DNA of 49,644 nucleotides, taken from the NCBI GenBank assembly GCA_012839325.1, contig DUNQ01000079.1:1-49644 (forward strand). Reading direction: 5' to 3'. Shown here piece after piece: positions 1 to 8,221 of the stretch. The notes below the pieces were generated by a model that was given only the letters and a program-made list of their open reading frames with translations, searched no databases and was not told the DNA's origin. The first letter of the stretch is position 1; each line of letters starts with the position of its first letter. The position numbers were made by a program, and so were the translations under genes. The DNA comes from Candidatus Cloacimonadota bacterium (lineage in GTDB: Bacteria; Cloacimonadota; Cloacimonadia; Cloacimonadales; Cloacimonadaceae).

Positions 1-43
1 AATACGCTTGATTTCTGTCTGTTTTTAAGCTTTGTCTCTTCAT
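1..43 (-). CDS. Possible partial CDS running off the left edge
   Basis: An ATG at 43 on the minus strand opens a frame of 14 codons (MKRQSLKTDRNQAY) with no stop before the window edge. It starts 3 nt after the acpS stop codon, which would make it the next gene of the same operon. A weak GGAG lies about 11 nt upstream. In many bacteria the gene after acpS encodes the NAD(P)HX epimerase/dehydratase, but nothing in these 14 residues supports or excludes that. Confidence 0.35.
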   Translation of the reverse strand, partial: MKRQSLKTDRNQAY

Positions 44-46
44 ATA

Positions 47-421
47 TTAACGCTCCAAGACCACAAATGCAAGCGCCATAGTCCTTTCGTGGCTCAAAGA
101 AAGATGTATGTTTTTTACTCCGAGTCCATCGGCAAAAGCCTTGGTTGCTCCCAAAAGCTCAATCTCCGGCTTGCCTTTTTCGTCTGAACTGATGCAGATC
201 TCTTTGAAAGATATCTGCTCCGCCCAGCCTGTGCCGAGTGCCTTCATCATCGCTTCCTTGGCTGCAAATCTCGCGGCAAAGCTCTCGGCGGAGTTTGCAC
301 GATCTTCACAGTAGGCTATCTCTTTGGGACAATAGACTTTCTCGATGAATGCGGGGCTCTTTTCTATCAGCCGCTGTATGCGCGAAACATCTACGATATC
401 TGTTCCTATGCCGATGATCAT
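47..421 (-). CDS. acpS: Holo-[acyl-carrier-protein] synthase
   Basis: This 124-residue protein has the length and motifs of AcpS, the cytoplasmic enzyme that transfers 4'-phosphopantetheine from CoA to a serine of apo-ACP and so switches on fatty acid synthesis. The N-terminal GIGTDIVDVSRI motif carries the Mg-binding Asp8. The FAAKEAMMKALG helix carries Glu56, the second metal ligand in the family. The C-terminal LSLSHERTMALA strand is also typical. Only the ATG at 421 gives the standard N-terminus. It is read on the minus strand downstream of ogt, separated by about 75 nt that hold no recognisable gene. Nothing is unusual about it. Confidence 0.95.
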   Translation of the reverse strand: MIIGIGTDIVDVSRIQRLIEKSPAFIEKVYCPKEIAYCEDRANSAESFAARFAAKEAMMKALGTGWAEQISFKEICISSDEKGKPEIELLGATKAFADGLGVKNIHLSLSHERTMALAFVVLER

Positions 422-495
422 GGTGCTAATTGTTCTCCTCTTTGGGCTTGGGTAGAGAGTCTTTCATCTTCAGTTCAGTGCTGTGTGTCATAGCC

Positions 496-954
496 TTATT
501 TGTTCTCTTCTTCGAGTTTGAGGAGATATTCTTTCACCCTCAATCCGCCGCCGAAGCCGCCTAATTTCCCGCCTGCGCGAACCACTCTATGACAGGGGAT
601 GATGATGCCGATTGGGTTCTTGCCCAAGGCGTTGCCCACTGCTCTTGCGGCTTTGGGCTTGCCTATGCGTCTTGCCATCTCGGAATAGGTGATCACCTCT
701 CCATAATCCAGGCGCAAAAGCTCTTCCCACACCATTAGCTGAAAGGGAGTGCCCGTAGCGAAATAGGGGATGTCAAATTCTTTGAGCTTGCCCGCAAAGT
801 AGTCGTCAAGCTGCTGAAAGAGTGCTTTACCGAAAGCATCAGGCTTCTGCTGATTGAGCGGCTTCTCACAAAACGAAAGTTCTGTGATTGTCTCATCTTC
901 TATCCCGATCTCGAGACAGATATTTGGGTTTTGGTAATATATCACGCTAAACAT
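496..954 (-). CDS. ogt: Methylated-DNA-[protein]-cysteine S-methyltransferase
   Basis: This suicide DNA-repair protein transfers the alkyl group from O6-alkylguanine (and O4-alkylthymine) to its own cysteine. At 152 residues it is a typical short Ogt/MGMT lacking the Ada regulatory domain. The active-site motif PCHRVV places the acceptor at Cys121. It is preceded by the helix-turn-helix with the RAVGNALGKNPI segment, whose arginine acts as the finger that flips the base in known structures. The C-terminal LGGFGGGLRVKEYLL is also family-typical. It follows the rplS operon on the minus strand, but a strong terminator lies between, so it probably has its own promoter. Confidence 0.93.
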   Translation of the reverse strand: MFSVIYYQNPNICLEIGIEDETITELSFCEKPLNQQKPDAFGKALFQQLDDYFAGKLKEFDIPYFATGTPFQLMVWEELLRLDYGEVITYSEMARRIGKPKAARAVGNALGKNPIGIIIPCHRVVRAGGKLGGFGGGLRVKEYLLKLEEENK

Positions 955-971
955 GTCTATCTCCTTGGATT

Positions 972-1017
972 ATAAAAAATAAAGCCCTCCGGGGTTATAT
1001 AAACAACCGGAGGGCTT
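972..1017 (-). terminator. Rho-independent terminator of the rpsP-rplS operon
   Basis: Two 11-nt arms, 982-992 and 1007-1017 (CCGGAGGGCTT / AAGCCCTCCGG), are perfectly complementary around a 14-nt loop. On the minus strand the stem is followed by a T-rich run (TTTATTTTTTAT). It lies 19 nt after the rplS stop, so it closes the ribosomal operon. Confidence 0.92.
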
Positions 1018-1035
1018 GGAAGTGTTTTACTATAA

Positions 1036-1389
1036 TTATGCAGTGAATCTTCTGCGTTCTTTAATCCTGCTCGCTTTGCCTTTGGCACTACGCAGATAAA
1101 AGAGTTTCGCTCTGCGAACTTGTCCATGGCGAATGATCTCAAGCTTGTCGATATTAGGGGAGTTTTGAGGGAAAATCCTCTCTACTCCGATACCGCCGGA
1201 GACTTTGCGAACGGTGAAAGATTTAGAAACACCGGCACCGCGCTTTTGAATCACGATACCTTGGAATATCTGAATTCTTTCTTTTCCGCCTTCTCTAATT
1301 TTATAGTGCACCTTTACGGTATCGCCAACGCGATATTCCGGAAGGTCAGTTCTGATTTGGTCTCTGCCAATTTGTTGCAGAATATCCAT
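1036..1389 (-). CDS. rplS: 50S ribosomal protein L19 (bL19)
   Basis: Ribosomal protein L19 sits at the 30S-50S interface. The 117-residue product shows the family pattern: N-terminal [13 protein letters not shown], the [19 protein letters not shown] segment, the [19 protein letters not shown] core and a basic C-terminus ending [11 protein letters not shown] frame-compatible ATG at 1404 would add five residues (MGGTQ). I chose 1389 because the GGGAGG Shine-Dalgarno sequence lies within that extension, 9 nt before the second ATG, and bL19 proteins start with a short MDxL-type sequence. It is the last gene of the rpsP-khpA-rimM-trmD-rplS operon. Unlike the other members it is preceded by a 250-nt leader with predicted hairpins. 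Confidence 0.95.
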   Translation of the reverse strand: MDILQQIGRDQIRTDLPEYRVGDTVKVHYKIREGGKERIQIFQGIVIQKRGAGVSKSFTVRKVSGGIGVERIFPQNSPNIDKLEIIRHGQVRRAKLFYLRSAKGKASRIKERRRFTA

Positions 1390-1404
1390 TTGGGTTCCTC
1401 CCAT

Positions 1405-1639
1405 ATATATACTCGGATAAGCTGTAGGCTATACACTTTGCGACGCTGAACGCAGCCTATAATTCGCCGGCTTCTGCGCATAAAGCCCGGTCTGATGCTG
1501 CATTCTGAACATTGATTAATTAGCTCCTAAATTTAAGAGTCCATCAAGCTGCCAAGTGGCAAGTTCCGCATCGTGTAACACTTTGCCTTACAACCTCTCC
1601 TGATTGGTAATTTTGTTTTTCCTCCCCATGGAGGACGGG
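1405..1639 (-). promoter_or_regulatory. Structured leader upstream of rplS (candidate L19 leader)
   Basis: The trmD-rplS gap contains nested inverted repeats on the minus strand: 1425-1430 with 1454-1459 (TAGGCT/AGCCTA) enclosing 1440-1442 with 1451-1453, and 1467-1473 with 1483-1490 (CCGGCTT with AAGcCCGG, one bulge). The first hairpin ends just upstream of the rplS ribosome-binding site. A 27-codon frame (ATG at 1512, TAG at 1429-1431) with AGGAG 11 nt upstream ends inside the hairpin nearest rplS. Known bacterial L19 leader RNAs sit in this position, but I cannot match the sequence to a named family, so the regulatory role is inference. Confidence 0.4.
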
Positions 1640-2326
1640 TTAGGTCTTGATTAAATCCGGTCTGCGGGTCTGGGTCAGTTTCTCGCTTTCATCTTGCGCC
1701 CATTGCTTTACTTTGGCGTGATCTCCGCTTAGTAAAACCTCGGGAACGCTTTGATACATAAAAACTTCCGGTCTGGTGTAGCAAGGGAAGCCCAGTGCTC
1801 CCTCATAAAAGGAATCGCTCTTGGCGCTTTCTATATCGCCGAGCACGCCTTCTTGCAAGCGCGCCACGCCATCTATGAACGCCATAGCGGCAAGTTCTCC
1901 CCCGCTGAGGACATAGTCCCCCAGAGAGATTTCATCGCTCACTAAGAGGCGCCTGATGCGCTGATCTATCTCTTTGTAATGTCCACAAAGTAGGATAATG
2001 CGCTCTTCTTTGGCATAGCTATTGAGTATGTCTTGATTGAGTTGTCTGCCTTGCGGGCTGAAGTATATCACGGGCGCCGGCTTCTCTGATATCTTTGTCG
2101 AGATAGCATCCCAGATAGGCTGAGGACTTGCCACCATGCCGGCAAAACCGCCATAGGGATAGTCATCAGTCTTGCGATGTTTATCGCGGCTATAATCACG
2201 GATATCGTCCGTATTAACCGCCACCAAGCCTTTATCTATCGCCCGAGCCACTATGCTGCTTTCTAAAAAGCTCTTAAAAGACTCAGGGAAAAGGCTCAAT
2301 ACTTCAAGCGTCAGCGTCTTCTTCAT
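1640..2326 (-). CDS. trmD: tRNA (guanine-37-N1)-methyltransferase
   Basis: TrmD methylates G37 of tRNAs next to the anticodon using S-adenosylmethionine and prevents +1 frameshifting. The protein shows the SPOUT trefoil-knot features: YGGFAGMV near residue 60, GHYKEIDQRI, and the knot segment ISLGDYVLSGGELAAMAFID. The open frame extends to a GTG at 2365 (241 residues). I prefer the ATG at 2326 (228 residues, MKKTLTLEVLSLFPESF) because TrmD proteins begin directly with the beta-strand before LFPE. No strong Shine-Dalgarno decides between them. It lies between rimM and rplS in the conserved operon order. Confidence 0.93.
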   Translation of the reverse strand: MKKTLTLEVLSLFPESFKSFLESSIVARAIDKGLVAVNTDDIRDYSRDKHRKTDDYPYGGFAGMVASPQPIWDAISTKISEKPAPVIYFSPQGRQLNQDILNSYAKEERIILLCGHYKEIDQRIRRLLVSDEISLGDYVLSGGELAAMAFIDGVARLQEGVLGDIESAKSDSFYEGALGFPCYTRPEVFMYQSVPEVLLSGDHAKVKQWAQDESEKLTQTRRPDLIKT

Positions 2327-2377
2327 GATTTGGATACCATCTGAAAAGCCTTTGAGGCAGCTCACTTTCTTGCTTTG

Positions 2378-2926
2378 TCAGATCTCGGCATCTTCTGTTA
2401 AGACACCATCTGAAAAGCTGAGCTGTGAAGCCTCCAGCAAGTCAGTCATATTGCTGAGGATAAGGGGCTCGCCCGCTTTAGTAGGGCGAACGTAATGCTC
2501 CACAAAGGGAATCATGATCTCTATATCCGGCGTGGTATTCACCACCAGGATCTCGTGTGCGCCGTTGTCAAAGACATCCACCACACAGCCGAGAATGCTG
2601 TCTTGCCAGACTACATCACTACCCAAAAGCTCGTCTGTATCCTCATCCGTCTCAATCTCTTCTTGATCGATGGCGATATATGCTTCGCGATGCAGCTTCC
2701 TTTCATCAGAAACTCCATCTTCTGCAAACATCAGCCAGCAATTCCTTCCGGATTCTTTTCTTTCACTGATACTTAGGTAAAACACTCTATTTTCTTCAAA
2801 GATCAAATACAGTTTGTCCAGCTCATCGAAGTGCCGGCGAAAGCCGGGCTTGATCATTGCTTTGAACCAACCGTCTGCGTCCTGTCCGCCCAGTCTGCCG
2901 ATAACGATAAGGTCTTGAGCGGTCAT
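2378..2926 (-). CDS. rimM: Ribosome maturation factor RimM
   Basis: RimM binds S19 and the 30S head and assists late 16S processing. The 182-residue protein has the expected length. Its N-terminal segment (LIVIGRLGGQDADGWFKAMI) and the PRC-barrel C-terminal half (SILGCVVDVFDNGAHEILVV, then a DIEIMIPFVEHYV strand) match the family pattern, though the sequence is divergent. Its ATG follows directly on the khpA stop (TAAATG, no gap), which implies translational coupling. The position between the KH-domain gene and trmD is the main support for the name. Confidence 0.88.
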   Translation of the reverse strand: MTAQDLIVIGRLGGQDADGWFKAMIKPGFRRHFDELDKLYLIFEENRVFYLSISERKESGRNCWLMFAEDGVSDERKLHREAYIAIDQEEIETDEDTDELLGSDVVWQDSILGCVVDVFDNGAHEILVVNTTPDIEIMIPFVEHYVRPTKAGEPLILSNMTDLLEASQLSFSDGVLTEDAEI

Positions 2927-3163
2927 TTACTCGATAATTTCCAGCTCGGCGCGCTTTCCTTGTTTTGTTGATACTGCATTAAGGATGACGCGGATTGCTC
3001 CGACCGTGCGGCCGCGCTTTCCGATCACCTTACCGATGTCACCTTTTGCTACTCGTAACTCATAGACGACGTCGTTGCCATTATCGTTTTCTTCTATCGT
3101 GACCATGGCAGGATCATCTACAAGTGCTTTTACTACGAATTCAATAAGGTCTTTCATTTTCAC
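2927..3163 (-). CDS. khpA: KH-domain RNA-binding protein KhpA
   Basis: This 78-residue protein is a single KH domain with the diagnostic GKVIGKRGRTVGAIR loop (the GxxG RNA-binding motif) followed by the helix-strand TKQGKRAELEI. KhpA (YlqC) proteins are small RNA chaperones found between rpsP and rimM in many phyla. In Firmicutes KhpA pairs with KhpB in cell elongation control. An SD-like AGGTG lies upstream of the ATG at 3163. The second ATG two codons later is also possible. It touches rimM with no intergenic base. Confidence 0.93.
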   Translation of the reverse strand: MKMKDLIEFVVKALVDDPAMVTIEENDNGNDVVYELRVAKGDIGKVIGKRGRTVGAIRVILNAVSTKQGKRAELEIIE

Positions 3164-3182
3164 CTCGCTGTGTTATTTTTGC

Positions 3183-3476
3183 TTATTCTTCTGTTTTCTC
3201 AGTCTTAGCCGCTTCGAGCTTGCGTTCGTGCCAGATCTGCAAAACGCCGGCTTTGCGCAAAAGTGAGCGCACTGTATCCGTGGGCTGTGCGCCAACGGAA
3301 AGCCAATAAATTGCTCTTTCGGTATCGACATTGAGTTTGAAGGGGTCTGGCTTTGGATCGTACCAACCGACGCTCTCGATGTATTTCCCGACTTGCTTTT
3401 TGCGGGAATCTACAGCAACGATGCGATAAAACGGCTGGTCGTTAGCTCCCATTCTTCTCAGTCTTAACTTGACCAT
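3183..3476 (-). CDS. rpsP: 30S ribosomal protein S16 (bS16)
   Basis: S16 stabilises the 5' domain of 16S rRNA during 30S assembly. The 97-residue product begins [20 protein letters not shown] and contains the [20 protein letters not shown] block, both highly diagnostic. It ends in a lysine/glutamate-rich tail. AGGAG lies 6 nt before the ATG. It is the first gene of the operon, preceded by a convincing promoter at 3507-3535. Confidence 0.97.
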   Translation of the reverse strand: MVKLRLRRMGANDQPFYRIVAVDSRKKQVGKYIESVGWYDPKPDPFKLNVDTERAIYWLSVGAQPTDTVRSLLRKAGVLQIWHERKLEAAKTEKTEE

Positions 3477-3506
3477 TATTTCTCCTTGTTATATTAACAA
3501 ATATAT

Positions 3507-3535
3507 ATTTTAGTAGGTTTACCACAGTTTTTCAA
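3507..3535 (-). promoter_or_regulatory. Sigma-70-type promoter of the rpsP operon
   Basis: On the minus strand, TTGAAA (3530-3535) and TAAAAT (3507-3512) are separated by exactly 17 nt. They lie 31 nt upstream of the rpsP ATG, ahead of an AAGGAG ribosome-binding site. Boxes and spacing were read directly; activity is inferred. Confidence 0.65.
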
Positions 3536-3548
3536 AGTGCTATTTGCG

Positions 3549-4451
3549 TCAAGAACTTTTTGTTCCGTGCTTGAGGAGAAGCTCCCACATATTGAGTGGA
3601 ATCCAGCCCTTATATGCATAGGGCGCGGATATGCGAGTCCCCAAGATTTCTAAAACAATTTCACCTTGAACGCGATAATCTATGCCGCCCTTGAGTACTC
3701 CGCGTGCTGCAGAAAGGATGGATTTGAGGTTCGACATATCAAATTCCATGCTGCCTTCACGATAGAATATATCTTCTTTGAAGTTCAGCTGTTTGACGAG
3801 ATTTCCCTGCCCCACTTTCTTATCCCCGATATAGATATCCGCGGGAAAAGCAAGCACTTTGTATCTTAGTCCATAAGGGTTCAGGACGATGAAATCCGTG
3901 CGCAGGGCAGTGGCGCCGAGCCCATATTTATGCACATAAGTGCGCATAACCTTGAATAGGTCTTGCCCTTCCACCCTGAATCTGGGTATCTCCCCGGTGA
4001 TTTGCTCTTTCAGCGAGATGCTGTATGGCTCGTCGTATTCAAACTTCTTCTTAAGTCCTCTCGCCTTGCCTTCGCCGCGTGCAACTATATACATATCAAC
4101 ATTGTAGTTTGAATAGTTGATGAGTCCCAGCGTCGGCCGCGTTTGCAGATTCACTCCAAAATCTATGCGTGCAGTCTGCTTTTTCGTGAGCGTATATTCA
4201 CGGCTGAGCGTGCCTTGCCCTATCTTTTGTCTATCAAGATTCAGGATATCCACGTCCAACTTCTTCAGCTGAATATTGTAGTTATTTGGGTTATAAACCA
4301 TGAGTGAGACCACGAGCTCGCTTTTATCCACACAGAAAGATTCGATGCTCACATCGCGCACTCTTTCCACTTGTGGGGTTTTGAAAACGAGCCTGCAAGA
4401 ACTCATCATGATCGCAAGCAGGATTAACAGAATAATCCGTCTATATTTCAT
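3549..4451 (-). CDS. Lipoprotein with two LEA type-2 (WHy-like) domains
   Basis: The 300-residue protein has a lipoprotein signal: basic MKYRR, a hydrophobic stretch, then the lipobox-like MSSC with Cys19 as the predicted lipidated residue. The mature part appears to be two tandem LEA-2-type beta-sandwich domains. The first (about residues 30-140) carries VYNPNNYNIQLKKLDVDI and the second (about 175-290) carries VLNPYGLRYKVLAFPADIYI. The NPN/NPY strand start is typical of this fold. The cellular role is unknown; such proteins are often envelope-anchored. It overlaps the asnB stop by 4 nt (ATGA), so the two are translationally coupled on the minus strand. Confidence 0.7.
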   Translation of the reverse strand: MKYRRIILLILLAIMMSSCRLVFKTPQVERVRDVSIESFCVDKSELVVSLMVYNPNNYNIQLKKLDVDILNLDRQKIGQGTLSREYTLTKKQTARIDFGVNLQTRPTLGLINYSNYNVDMYIVARGEGKARGLKKKFEYDEPYSISLKEQITGEIPRFRVEGQDLFKVMRTYVHKYGLGATALRTDFIVLNPYGLRYKVLAFPADIYIGDKKVGQGNLVKQLNFKEDIFYREGSMEFDMSNLKSILSAARGVLKGGIDYRVQGEIVLEILGTRISAPYAYKGWIPLNMWELLLKHGTKSS

Positions 4452-6421
4452 CGATACACCTCAAAGATTCTGAACCACATTTCCAGTGAAAGCACGTTGA
4501 AGAGCATCTCTGCATCGCCATTGTTACCAGAGAGATAGCCCTGCCACTTCCTGTGAATCACGGGGAGGTTCCAAATCCCGCGATGCCTGAAGCGCGTGCT
4601 ATAGATGATATCTTCGACAAAGTTTTTAAGCTCTTTTCTCAGCCAATGATTGGTGAGCGGACTACCGAAGATTCCCTTGTCCTTGCGATTCACCACCTCG
4701 GCGGGCATGCTGTGTCCCAAAGCCTCGCGATGCAATGCTTTGCGATATGGCGGACGGTTCTTATAATTCGCCGGCAGGGTAAATACAAAGTCCACCAAAC
4801 GGTGATCCAGGAAGGGCATTCTACTTTCCACACTGTGCCCCATACTCATCCTATCTTCATAGTGTAATTGAGTTTTGAGCATGCCGCAATCCACCATATT
4901 GAGCATGAAAGAATTCAGCTTCGATGCACCCAGATCGGCAAGCTTGTCCATCATCGGCGCTCCCGCCTCCTTGTGCGCTGTGTTCACAAAGTCTTTATTA
5001 AAAGGCTCGAAGTGATAGAACTGCGATTCCAGCTTGTAGATCGTGGATTCTTTCATGGATGCCGAGAGCAGGATCTTGCCCATATTCGAGACCACTTCTT
5101 TAGGCGATGAACCCGCGAAGTGCTTGATCTCACCGGCAAAGTCGCCAATCTTCCCGCAACGCAAGAGATCGGCAAAATAGCGATAGCCGGCATGATGATA
5201 TCCGCCCATAAATTCATCCGGCCCCAAGCCCGAAAGCAGGACTTTCATGCCCACTTCTTTGGCTTTTTTCATCAGCGCATATTGGCTTACAAAGCCTGAA
5301 TTCACCGGCAGATCGTTCAACCAGATAGCCTTGCTGAGCCACTCTGCCGCATTATCTGCATTAGGCGAGATATAACAGGTCTTAGCTCCGCTATTTTCGG
5401 CTATCATTCTGATATATTTGCGCTCGTCCAAGCGCGCTGATTCTTCATAATAAGTAGAAAATGTTCGGAAAGGATAGTCCACGAAGTCGCCGGCAAAAGA
5501 AACAATCGCCCCGGAATCCAGCCCGCCTGAAAGCGATGCACCGATCTGCACATCACTGCGCAGCTGCATCCTCAGGCTATCCAAAAAGAGCTCCAAATAT
5601 TTCTCTTTTGCTTCTTCAAAGCTGATCTCAGACTTCTCAAAGCTTTCTTCATCAAGCTGATAGTAAGTCTTTTGGCTGAGCTTTCCGCCTTCAAGGATCA
5701 TGATCTTGCCCGGCTCCAATGCGCGAATATCCCGCCAATATGTCTCGTCCGAATAAGCCAAAAAGCTGCTTATCTTAGTAGCTCGCCAAACCGTAGCGGT
5801 ATTGAGTTCCTGCAAATACGGAAGCTCCAAAAGCTGTTTGATTTCGCTGCCCCAATAGAGCATATCCTCGTTTATATAATAATAAAAAGGCTTGATGCCA
5901 AAGCGGTCGCGGCTCATAAATAATCTCTTTGCGCCGATATCCCAGATCGCGAAAGCCCACATGCCATTGAGATGTAGGACGCAGTCGTCCCCCCACGCAT
6001 GATATGCCTTTATGATCACCTCGGTATCGCTTTGAGAAAAGAACTCATATCCTTTTGCGACAAGCTCTTCGCGCAGCTCTACATGGTTATAAATCTCACC
6101 ATTGAAGATGATGGCGAGCCCCAGCTTTTCGTCAAACATCGGCTGATGGCCGCTATAGCTGAGCTCGACGGTGGGCAACCTGCGAAAACCGAAGCCCAGT
6201 TGAGCGTGATAGTCGCCCTTATATTGCTCAACCGAACGCTCTGAACTACAACAACTATCTTCGCCGTCAAATGCTTTCGCACTACTGTCTTGTAGATTGA
6301 ACAAAAGATAGCCTTCGTCGTCCGGTCCGCGATGAACAATCTTGGAATTCATCTTTTTAAGATGGTCAAAATCTATTCTTTGTGTGCCGCTAATGCTTGC
6401 AATTCCAGTAATTCCACACAT
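4448..6421 (-). CDS. asnB: Asparagine synthetase (glutamine-hydrolysing)
   Basis: AsnB converts aspartate, glutamine and ATP to asparagine, glutamate and AMP. Met1 is followed by the amidotransferase nucleophile Cys2 (MCGITGIA), with the class-II glutaminase motifs RGPDDEG (31-37) and NGEIYNH (107-113). The synthetase half has the ATP-pyrophosphatase loop SGGLDS at 298-303 and the family C-terminal segment with RMSMGHSVESRMPFLDH. At 657 residues it is slightly long. A Ser/Cys-rich insertion around residues 44-72, before the glutaminase core resumes, is not typical. The 4-nt overlap with the downstream lipoprotein gene suggests one transcript. Confidence 0.95.
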   Translation of the reverse strand: MCGITGIASISGTQRIDFDHLKKMNSKIVHRGPDDEGYLLFNLQDSSAKAFDGEDSCCSSERSVEQYKGDYHAQLGFGFRRLPTVELSYSGHQPMFDEKLGLAIIFNGEIYNHVELREELVAKGYEFFSQSDTEVIIKAYHAWGDDCVLHLNGMWAFAIWDIGAKRLFMSRDRFGIKPFYYYINEDMLYWGSEIKQLLELPYLQELNTATVWRATKISSFLAYSDETYWRDIRALEPGKIMILEGGKLSQKTYYQLDEESFEKSEISFEEAKEKYLELFLDSLRMQLRSDVQIGASLSGGLDSGAIVSFAGDFVDYPFRTFSTYYEESARLDERKYIRMIAENSGAKTCYISPNADNAAEWLSKAIWLNDLPVNSGFVSQYALMKKAKEVGMKVLLSGLGPDEFMGGYHHAGYRYFADLLRCGKIGDFAGEIKHFAGSSPKEVVSNMGKILLSASMKESTIYKLESQFYHFEPFNKDFVNTAHKEAGAPMMDKLADLGASKLNSFMLNMVDCGMLKTQLHYEDRMSMGHSVESRMPFLDHRLVDFVFTLPANYKNRPPYRKALHREALGHSMPAEVVNRKDKGIFGSPLTNHWLRKELKNFVEDIIYSTRFRHRGIWNLPVIHRKWQGYLSGNNGDAEMLFNVLSLEMWFRIFEVYR

Positions 6422-6749
6422 TTCCTACTCCTGATCTATTGGGTAAGCCATATTCATTTGCAGTCAGCTTTTAGTCAAGACTTTTGTTTTTCCCGCCCAT
6501 TACTTAACAAAGGTCCTATTAAAACCACCTTGCAAGATTGTATCTTTGCTTAGCAACTTTGTAGCTTCTGACAAACAAATTAGCCCCTACTTTTATATAG
6601 GAGCCCAAAACCGATATTTGTGGCCAAAAAACGAAACTATTTTTCCGCCGAACTTGTAAGTCTCTGCAAAATAAAGCCTGAAATAATTCTAAAAAAGTGA
6701 ATAATGTAAAATGTTATGTAAACTTGCAGAGATTTCGAGGATGAAAAGC
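6422..6749. other. Intergenic region upstream of asnB
   Basis: This 328-bp AT-rich gap lies between asnB and the HAD phosphatase gene, both on the minus strand. It holds no convincing gene. The part from 6587 onward is one copy of a dispersed bipartite repeat whose second copy is at 13637-13809. I see no clear promoter with well-spaced boxes. Confidence 0.6.
6587..6726. repeat. Dispersed bipartite element, copy A
   Basis: The first 24 nt (6587-6610) are identical to 13637-13660. Gapless similarity continues through TTGTGGCCAAAAA (6618-6630) and TATTTTTC (6638-6645) at the same offsets as the second copy. After a variable middle that shares TAAAGCC, a second block AAAATGTTATGTAAACTTG (6708-6726) is again identical to the other copy. 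No coding frame is conserved. It could be a small RNA, a miniature mobile element or a protein-binding array. Confidence 0.75.
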
Positions 6750-7385
6750 TTAAATAATACTCTTCACAATCTCCGTGATCTCACCGGGATGATTCACCAG
6801 ATAGTCAGGATTTTTCCGCACCAAAAGATCAGCCGTATGAAAGCCCCAAGTGACTGCAATCACTCTAATTCTACTCTTTTTTGCCGCCGTTATATCGCGA
6901 ACTTCATCGCCCACATAGATGATATTATCCTTATCTAATCCATGCTTTTTGATCTGTGCTTTGATCTTTCTGCGCTTATTTAATGCCCCGGAAGTCCCCT
7001 CTGCCCAATCAAAATAGTGCAGATCATGTTGAGATATAAAATAGTCCAGATTCTCCTTCGTATTCGAGCTCAACACCGCCATATCGCAGCCGAGTTCTTT
7101 GAGATCAATGAGCATTTCCCGCATGCCGTCATAAGGCTGCAACAAATGCACATTTTTTCGATATTCCAGCAAGACGCGAGTGATGGCAGCCGGCAGCTTA
7201 CGGATGGGGAACTTAAAGACTTTCATCGCCTTATAGAGGTTCATGCTACGCACCATCTCAAATTGCTCTTCACTCAGCGGTTCTATGCCATAATCGGAGG
7301 CAAATCCGTTCACTATATCCATGGCATAATGTATTGAATCTGCGATGGTTCCGTCGAAATCGAAGAGTATGAAAGGCGCCTTCAT
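6750..7385 (-). CDS. HAD-superfamily phosphatase (phosphoglycolate phosphatase-like)
   Basis: The 211-residue protein is a HAD hydrolase with motif I DFDGT at residues 9-13 (nucleophile Asp9, acid/base Asp11). Motif II is AVLSSNT near residue 105, a conserved lysine lies around 140, and motif IV is VGDEVRDITAAKKS. The cap is the small alpha-helical type between residues 15 and 80, as in Gph/PGP-like enzymes that remove phosphate from small metabolites. Substrate cannot be deduced. Its ATG overlaps the rsmI stop by 4 nt, so it is co-transcribed with kbl and rsmI. Confidence 0.85.
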   Translation of the reverse strand: MKAPFILFDFDGTIADSIHYAMDIVNGFASDYGIEPLSEEQFEMVRSMNLYKAMKVFKFPIRKLPAAITRVLLEYRKNVHLLQPYDGMREMLIDLKELGCDMAVLSSNTKENLDYFISQHDLHYFDWAEGTSGALNKRRKIKAQIKKHGLDKDNIIYVGDEVRDITAAKKSRIRVIAVTWGFHTADLLVRKNPDYLVNHPGEITEIVKSII

Positions 7386-8212
7386 TTCTTTAGCCTCAGG
7401 ATCATTTCATAGACCTCGTTCTTACCCATGCCGGTCTTGAGCGCTATCTCATGCGCCAGCGCACGCTTACCCACAGCCTCGCTCTCTTCAATCAGTCTCA
7501 AAAGCTCCTCTTCCGTGAGTGAGCTCTTCCTGATCTCCGGCTTATCCACCACGATCACAAACTCCCCTTTGAGCGTGATATCTGCCTTCTCTGCAAGCTC
7601 TTTCGCACTTCCGCGAATCACCTCTTCATGCAGCTTGGAGATCTCCCGAACCACGGCGATATTGCGCATGGGCATGATCTGTGCCAGCTGCGCAAGAGTA
7701 GCCTTTATCCTGTGCACGCTTTCATAGATAATACTCACAAAAGGATAGTCCAAAAGCTGCCTAAGCGCCGCTTGTCTCAGCTTTTGCTTCTGCGGTAAGA
7801 AGCCCAGGAATTGAAAAGCATCGGTAGAGAATCCGCTCACACTGATAGCAGGAATGAGCGCCGTAGCTCCCGGCAATGCCTGCACCTCAAAGCCTTTCTC
7901 AAGCGCATGCGAGACAAAGCTTTGCGCAGGATCAGATATTGCAGGCGAGCCCGCGTCGGAAACTATCGCCACATCCTTCCCACCTTCAAGATGCGAAAAG
8001 ATCAGCTCCTCCCTACTACGCTCGTTAAACTTATGGAAACTAATCAGTTTGGGGATAGTTATTTCGTATTGCGAAAGCAGGAATGCACTCTTACGGGTGT
8101 CCTCACAGGCGATGATTTCCACCCTTTTCAGCGTTTCAATAGCCCTGAGGGTGATATCTCCCAGATTCCCAATAGGAACCGGCACGAGAAATATCACCCC
8201 TTTAGGCATCAT
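7382..8212 (-). CDS. rsmI: 16S rRNA (cytidine-1402-2'-O)-methyltransferase
   Basis: RsmI uses S-adenosylmethionine to 2'-O-methylate C1402 in the 16S decoding centre. The 276-residue protein has the tetrapyrrole-methylase-like fold signatures: LVPVPIGNLGDITLRA at the N-terminus, the CEDTRKSAFLLS segment, the VSDAGSPAISDP loop and ALPGATALIPAISVSG. The C-terminal helical part (SLTEEELLRLIEE to MILRLKK) is the usual small extension. Two consecutive ATGs (8212 and 8209) are possible starts and no clear Shine-Dalgarno separates them. It follows kbl by 9 nt and overlaps the HAD gene by 4 nt. Confidence 0.94.
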   Translation of the reverse strand: MMPKGVIFLVPVPIGNLGDITLRAIETLKRVEIIACEDTRKSAFLLSQYEITIPKLISFHKFNERSREELIFSHLEGGKDVAIVSDAGSPAISDPAQSFVSHALEKGFEVQALPGATALIPAISVSGFSTDAFQFLGFLPQKQKLRQAALRQLLDYPFVSIIYESVHRIKATLAQLAQIMPMRNIAVVREISKLHEEVIRGSAKELAEKADITLKGEFVIVVDKPEIRKSSLTEEELLRLIEESEAVGKRALAHEIALKTGMGKNEVYEMILRLKK

Positions 8213-8221
8213 ATTTATTTA

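Noticed and set aside
957-1142. 61-codon frame on the minus strand across the rplS 3' end
   Set aside because: It overlaps rplS in another frame and runs through the operon terminator. The start would lie inside rplS.
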